Source of the DNA: Cytophagales bacterium
GTDB lineage: Bacteria; Bacteroidota; Bacteroidia; Cytophagales; Cyclobacteriaceae
Assembly (NCBI GenBank): GCA_017303805.1
Contig: JAFLBQ010000001.1
Location: forward strand, 1 to 64,000
DNA: 64,000 nucleotides
Reading direction: 5' to 3'
Part shown: in pieces, positions 60,278-64,000 of the stretch
Position numbering within the stretch: position 1 is the stretch's first letter
Layout of the letters: each line of letters starts with the position of its first letter
The notes under the pieces: generated by a model
What the model was told of the DNA's origin: nothing
Database searches by the model: none
The model's input: the letters and a program-made list of their open reading frames with translations, nothing else
Program-made: the position numbers and the translations under genes

Positions 60278-62680
60278 GTGGCGCAAACAAAGACATTGGT
60301 GAAAGGGCTATCCGAAGCTCAGGTTGCTTCTCTCTTGCAGGATTATAAACTGGCTTGCGAAAGTCGTGAGGCTAGTTTGCTTGGTCGCAAAGAGGTGTTT
60401 ATGGGCAAAGCGAAGTTTGGCATTTTTGGTGATGGAAAAGAGCTGGCACAAATTGCTATGGCCAAGGTTTTTCGCACGGGCGATCATCGTGCCGGGTATT
60501 ACCGCGATCAAACCTTTATGCTGGCAATTGGTGAGTTAACCTTGCAACAATACTTTGCCCAATTATATGCACATACCAGTGTGGAAGCTGATCCGGCATC
60601 GGCCGGCAGGTTAATGAACGGGCATTTTGCCACGCGTATGTTGGATGAACAAGGAGCATTCAAAAACCTTTCGCAACTTAAAAACAGCAGTTCTGATATT
60701 TCGCCCACAGCAGGGCAAATGCCCCGCCTGGTGGGTCTGGCCTATGCCTCTAAACTATTTCGCCACAATCAACAGCTCGCAGCCTTTCCGGAATTGAGTA
60801 ATGCCGGTAACGAAGTAGCATTTGGAACCATTGGCAATGCCTCTACTTCAGAAGGTCATTTTTTTGAAGCAATTAATGCAGCCGGGGTACTGCAGGTACC
60901 CATGTTAATTTCAGTTTGGGACGATGAGTATGGGATTTCCGTTCCTGCGGAGTACCAAACCACCAAAGGCAGCATTTCAAAAATTATGGCTGGCTTTCAG
61001 CGTACTAAATCAGAAAAGGGTTTTGAAATATTTGTAGTGAAGGGTTGGGATTACCAGGCGCTGCTAAGCACCTATCAAAAGGCAGAAAAAATTTGTCGCG
61101 AAGAACATGTGCCCGTGCTGGTACATGTAACAGAAATGACCCAACCCCAGGGCCACTCCACTTCGGGTTCGCACGAACGCTATAAATCAAAAGAGCGATT
61201 GGCGTGGGAGCAAGAATACGACTGCATCCGGCAGCTGAGGAAATGGTTGATTGAAGCGTGGGCTGTAAGCAGCGATGAACTGGATGAACTGGAAAAGCGA
61301 GCCAAGGCTACGGCCCGTGCGGCTAAAGAAGCTGCCTGGAAAGATTTTAATCGCGAGATACAACTATCGCAGAAAGTACTGGAGCAAATTTTGAGTGAAG
61401 CCGCAGCAGGGCAACCTGCAATTGAAGAAATTCTATTTGAATTGCGCAAAACCATTAACCCGTTGTTAATGGACGCTGTAAAGGCCGCACGCAAAGCCGC
61501 GCGCCTTTTGCGAAATGAAAAAACAGAAACCAGACAACAACTCATCGATTGGATCAAAGCCGAAGAAGAAAAAAATTCAGACCGGTTTAGTTCTTACCTC
61601 TATAGCCAATCGCAATGGTCAGCTTTGCGGGTGCAACCAGTGGCGGCAGTTTATACCGAAGGTTCACCCTTGGTAGATGGACGGGAGGTGTTGCAGGCGT
61701 GCTTTAACGAGGCGCTGCAGCGCGATCCGAAAGTGCTAACTTTTGGCGAAGATGTAGGTAAAATAGGAGATGTGAATCAGGCTTTCGCGGGACTGCAGCA
61801 AAAGTTTGGTGAGTTGCGGGTTACTGATACTGGCATTCGTGAGTGTACTATCATTGGCCAGGGTATTGGCGCTGCGTTGCGGGGCCTTAGGCCAATTGCC
61901 GAAATTCAATACCTCGATTATCTTTTGTATGCCTTGCAAACCTTATCGGACGACCTTGCCTGTTTGCAGTACCGCACCAAAGGTGGGCAAAAGGCTCCAC
62001 TAATTATCCGCACACGGGGCCATCGGTTAGAAGGCGTATGGCATGCCGGTTCGCCATTAGGTATGATTCTTCACTCACTGCGCGGAATCTATGTGCTGGT
62101 GCCCCGCAACATGACTCAGGCTGCCGGCTTTTACAATACCTTGTTACAATCGGACGACCCGGCTCTTGTAATTGAATGTTTGAATGGGTACAGACTGAAA
62201 GAAAAACTGCCGGCCAACATAGGCGAGTTTACTGTTGCTTTGGGTGTACCCGAAGTATTAAAAGAAGGTGCTGATGTTACAGTGGTAACGTATGGTTCGA
62301 TGTGCCGTATTGTGATGGAAGCAGCCGCAGAATTAGAGGCACACGGTATTTCATGCGAAGTAATCGATGTGCAGACCTTGCTTCCCTTTGACACTACCCA
62401 CCAAATTGTGGAATCGGTAAAAAAGACCAACCGGATTTTATTTACAGACGAAGATGTGCCAGGTGGGGCAACAGCTTTTATGATGCAAGAAGTGCTGGAA
62501 GTTCAGGGTGCCTATCAGTTTTTAGATGCAGCCCCCCGCACGCTAACGGCCAAAGAGCACAGGCCTGCCTACGGCTCGGATGGCGATTATTTCTCCAAGC
62601 CCAATGCCGAAGATGTGTTTGACACCGTCTATGCGATCATGCATGAATCTGATCCTGATAAATTCCCGGCTTTGTACTAG
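60278..62680 (+). CDS. 2-oxoacid dehydrogenase E1 with fused alpha and beta subunits
   Basis: The alpha part (about residues 1-400) has SREASLLGRKEVFMGKAKFG, HFATRM and the cofactor region FGTIGNASTSEGHFFE with WDDEYGIS, in which the classical GDG reads GNA and the NN reads DD, as usual for this Bacteroidota subfamily. The beta part (from about 460) has LTFGEDVGKIGDVNQAF and ALVIECLNGYRLKE. No ATG exists near the N-terminus; GTG at 60278 (VAQTKTLVKGL) is chosen over TTG at 60224. The protein would decarboxylate branched-chain or other 2-oxoacids with thiamine diphosphate. E2 and E3 are not in the window. Confidence 0.88.
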   Translation: MAQTKTLVKGLSEAQVASLLQDYKLACESREASLLGRKEVFMGKAKFGIFGDGKELAQIAMAKVFRTGDHRAGYYRDQTFMLAIGELTLQQYFAQLYAHTSVEADPASAGRLMNGHFATRMLDEQGAFKNLSQLKNSSSDISPTAGQMPRLVGLAYASKLFRHNQQLAAFPELSNAGNEVAFGTIGNASTSEGHFFEAINAAGVLQVPMLISVWDDEYGISVPAEYQTTKGSISKIMAGFQRTKSEKGFEIFVVKGWDYQALLSTYQKAEKICREEHVPVLVHVTEMTQPQGHSTSGSHERYKSKERLAWEQEYDCIRQLRKWLIEAWAVSSDELDELEKRAKATARAAKEAAWKDFNREIQLSQKVLEQILSEAAAGQPAIEEILFELRKTINPLLMDAVKAARKAARLLRNEKTETRQQLIDWIKAEEEKNSDRFSSYLYSQSQWSALRVQPVAAVYTEGSPLVDGREVLQACFNEALQRDPKVLTFGEDVGKIGDVNQAFAGLQQKFGELRVTDTGIRECTIIGQGIGAALRGLRPIAEIQYLDYLLYALQTLSDDLACLQYRTKGGQKAPLIIRTRGHRLEGVWHAGSPLGMILHSLRGIYVLVPRNMTQAAGFYNTLLQSDDPALVIECLNGYRLKEKLPANIGEFTVALGVPEVLKEGADVTVVTYGSMCRIVMEAAAELEAHGISCEVIDVQTLLPFDTTHQIVESVKKTNRILFTDEDVPGGATAFMMQEVLEVQGAYQFLDAAPRTLTAKEHRPAYGSDGDYFSKPNAEDVFDTVYAIMHESDPDKFPALY

Positions 62681-62726
62681 AAGCCACCTCGGAAAATCCG
62701 CAAAAGTATTTAGAGATTTTTTTTTC

Positions 62727-63539
62727 TTAGAATGAAATTTCGGGCGTTTCGATGATGTTGCTTTTGTGCAAGGCCCGGTCTTTAATCTGAATTCTGAATT
62801 TCAAAGTTTTTAAGCTGAAGAGCGCCCGCATGGCAGCAGATCCAATTGCAAACCGGATGCGGCCTTCCATAGGGGAGCCGGGTTTATCTTTATACAAAAT
62901 AGGAAAACGACCATCGAACGTAAGGCCGCATCCCGGAAAATCAAATTCTTTCGTAAAGTCAAACTCGACAAACTGCCCGTTGGATTGCTTTATGAGAAAA
63001 TCAATTTCAAAATTATAGTGGTTCGGGTTTAGCCTGAAGAAAGTGGTATCGGTTACGACATTAATGTTGTTTCTCTCAAGTTCCCAATTAATACAATTAT
63101 AAGGCTTAATAAAATCCGGCAAGGAGGCATACACAGGGTTGTTGCGCTTATCGCCATAACGAATGGGCGTGCGATCGGGTTTAAGGATAACGAATTTATT
63201 GTTATAGCAAACCGTAGGCGTGTTGCAGGTGGTTGCTGTCTCTACAATCTCATATTGCCCTTGGGCATTCTGATACAAGTCATACACCTTGCCTTCAAAG
63301 CAAATCTGGTTTATATCGCTTGTAAGTGTGCAGGAGTTGTCGGAGTTAGAAAGCCCCAGATCTCCATCGCCATCGGTAAAAGTTATAAAGAAAATCAGGG
63401 AATCAATATTGTTAACCCGCTTGTAAATCATGTTCTCAAATTCGATGCGGGGTTCAATCGGAAATTCTGGCGGATCGAAACAAGAACCCGCCCCCAGCGA
63501 AAGGATTACCATTGCCAACAAATACTTAATCGTTCTCAT
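62727..63539 (-). CDS. Lipoprotein of unknown function
   Basis: This 270-residue protein has a lipoprotein signal (AMVILSLGAGSC, cysteine at about residue 20) and a beta-rich body. A calcium-binding-like loop DGDGDLGLSNSDNS lies near residues 56-69, and a few cysteines (TSDINQICF, TTCNTPTVCY) may form disulfides. Such proteins are common in Cytophagales, and their function is not known. It is divergent from the acyltransferase gene at the right edge. Confidence 0.75.
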   Translation of the reverse strand: MRTIKYLLAMVILSLGAGSCFDPPEFPIEPRIEFENMIYKRVNNIDSLIFFITFTDGDGDLGLSNSDNSCTLTSDINQICFEGKVYDLYQNAQGQYEIVETATTCNTPTVCYNNKFVILKPDRTPIRYGDKRNNPVYASLPDFIKPYNCINWELERNNINVVTDTTFFRLNPNHYNFEIDFLIKQSNGQFVEFDFTKEFDFPGCGLTFDGRFPILYKDKPGSPMEGRIRFAIGSAAMRALFSLKTLKFRIQIKDRALHKSNIIETPEISF

Positions 63540-63562
63540 TTTTTTACCTTTAGCCCGTGTAA

Positions 63563-64000
63563 ATTAAACAACGCCTGAACACAATCAAAAGTTTTGAAGA
63601 AGGATTGTACGGAGTGAACGCAAGTACCTTTCCAGATATTGCGCTCAGCTTGTTTCATTTTCAAGCGGAAGCAAACCCGGTTTATCGCGATTATTTAAGT
63701 CACCTGCGCATAAAACCATCCGATGTTGGCGCGCTACACGAAATTCCATTTTTGCCAATATCCTTTTTTAAATCCCACGATATTAAAACGGGGCAGTGGC
63801 TTGCAGAAACCATTTTTAAAAGTAGCGGCACCACCGGGCAACAAACAAGCAGCCATGCTGTAAAAGAGTTATCTTTTTACTTGCGAAACAGCCAGCGCAT
63901 TTTTGAACAGTTTTATGGGCCGCTCTTTAACTATCATATTCTGGCGTTGCTACCTTCATATCTGGAGCGCGAGGGTTCTTCGCTTATTGCCATGATGAAG
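63563..64000 (+). CDS. LuxE-like acyl-protein synthetase/acyltransferase, 3' truncated by window edge
   Basis: The frame is open from 63563 (after TAA at 63560-63562) to the window end. It reads SFEEGLYGVNASTFPDIALS, HFQAEANPVYRDYL, IPFLPISFFKSHDI and SSGTTGQQTS, the adenylate-forming loop, then LLPSYLEREGSSL. This is the N-terminal part of the Bacteroidota LuxE-like acyl-protein synthetase family, which activates a carboxylic acid with ATP. There is no ATG; ATT at 63563, TTG at 63605 or GTG at 63614 could start it. Product and pathway need the sequence beyond the window. Confidence 0.7.
   Translation, partial: MKQRLNTIKSFEEGLYGVNASTFPDIALSLFHFQAEANPVYRDYLSHLRIKPSDVGALHEIPFLPISFFKSHDIKTGQWLAETIFKSSGTTGQQTSSHAVKELSFYLRNSQRIFEQFYGPLFNYHILALLPSYLEREGSSLIAMMK

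Overview
The window looks like chromosomal DNA of a Bacteroidota bacterium, most likely order Cytophagales. This rests on several signs. Starts lack Shine-Dalgarno sequences, and many genes are preceded by the Bacteroidota -7 motif TAnnTTTG. Arginine is made through an acylated-ornithine carbamoyltransferase. There are LytTR/LytS two-component genes, an ExbB/ExbD/ExbD cluster, DUF4097 envelope proteins, a carboxypeptidase-regulatory-like domain protein, and a fused alpha/beta 2-oxoacid dehydrogenase E1. No phage, transposase, rRNA or CRISPR array is visible, and there is one tRNA.

Layout. 1-2.9 kb: an ECF sigma factor (cut by the left edge), a HEAT-type anti-sigma-like protein and two DUF4097 proteins. 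2.9-15.2 kb, minus strand: an apparent 12-gene arginine operon in transcription order GNAT acyltransferase, argG, argC, a four-helix S23 protein, argD, argF', argB, argE, nudK, argH, an M48 protease fused to an endonuclease/exonuclease/phosphatase domain, and DUF2214. With the GNAT protein as the presumed first enzyme it covers glutamate to arginine. Its spacers, and even argF' itself, carry short repeats. 15.6-26.3 kb: DedA, a Bcr/CflA-type exporter, a CbbX-like AAA ATPase with a duplicated N-terminal domain, a DUF3365 haem lipoprotein, a LytTR regulator with one intact and one degenerate LytS-type kinase, an SDHY-repeat secreted protein and two methyltransferases. 26.5-38.6 kb, plus strand: housekeeping and envelope genes (typA, TPR, guaA, a TPR/periplasmic-binding lipoprotein-like protein, hutI, apt, LON-domain) and a pair of small secreted paralogues, one broken by an in-frame stop.

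38.7-44.7 kb: a fused acyl-CoA mutase (IcmF type) carrying repeat-derived insertions, and a divergent histidine kinase operon. 44.7-53.5 kb: an L-rhamnose catabolic cluster (transporter, fused aldolase/dehydrogenase, mutarotase, isomerase, kinase, lactate-oxidase-like enzyme) with a divergent GntR regulator and candidate operators. It would take rhamnose to dihydroxyacetone phosphate plus lactate and then pyruvate. A tRNA-Ser abuts the regulator. 53.8-64 kb: a proton-channel energy-transducing operon, an MFS protein, AMP nucleosidase, an HsdR-N-like nuclease-fold protein, alanine dehydrogenase, a gamma-glutamylcyclotransferase-like protein, fused E1, a lipoprotein and the start of a LuxE-like acyltransferase.

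The most unusual points are a palindromic repeat read in frame inside two enzymes, an S23 gene flanked by inverted repeats, the protease-nuclease fusion, a kinase pair in which one partner has lost its phosphoacceptor histidine, the SDHY-repeat protein beside it, and valine at the presumed substrate-specificity position of the ornithine carbamoyltransferase. Family assignments come from recognition of motifs and remembered homologues; no database search was run.
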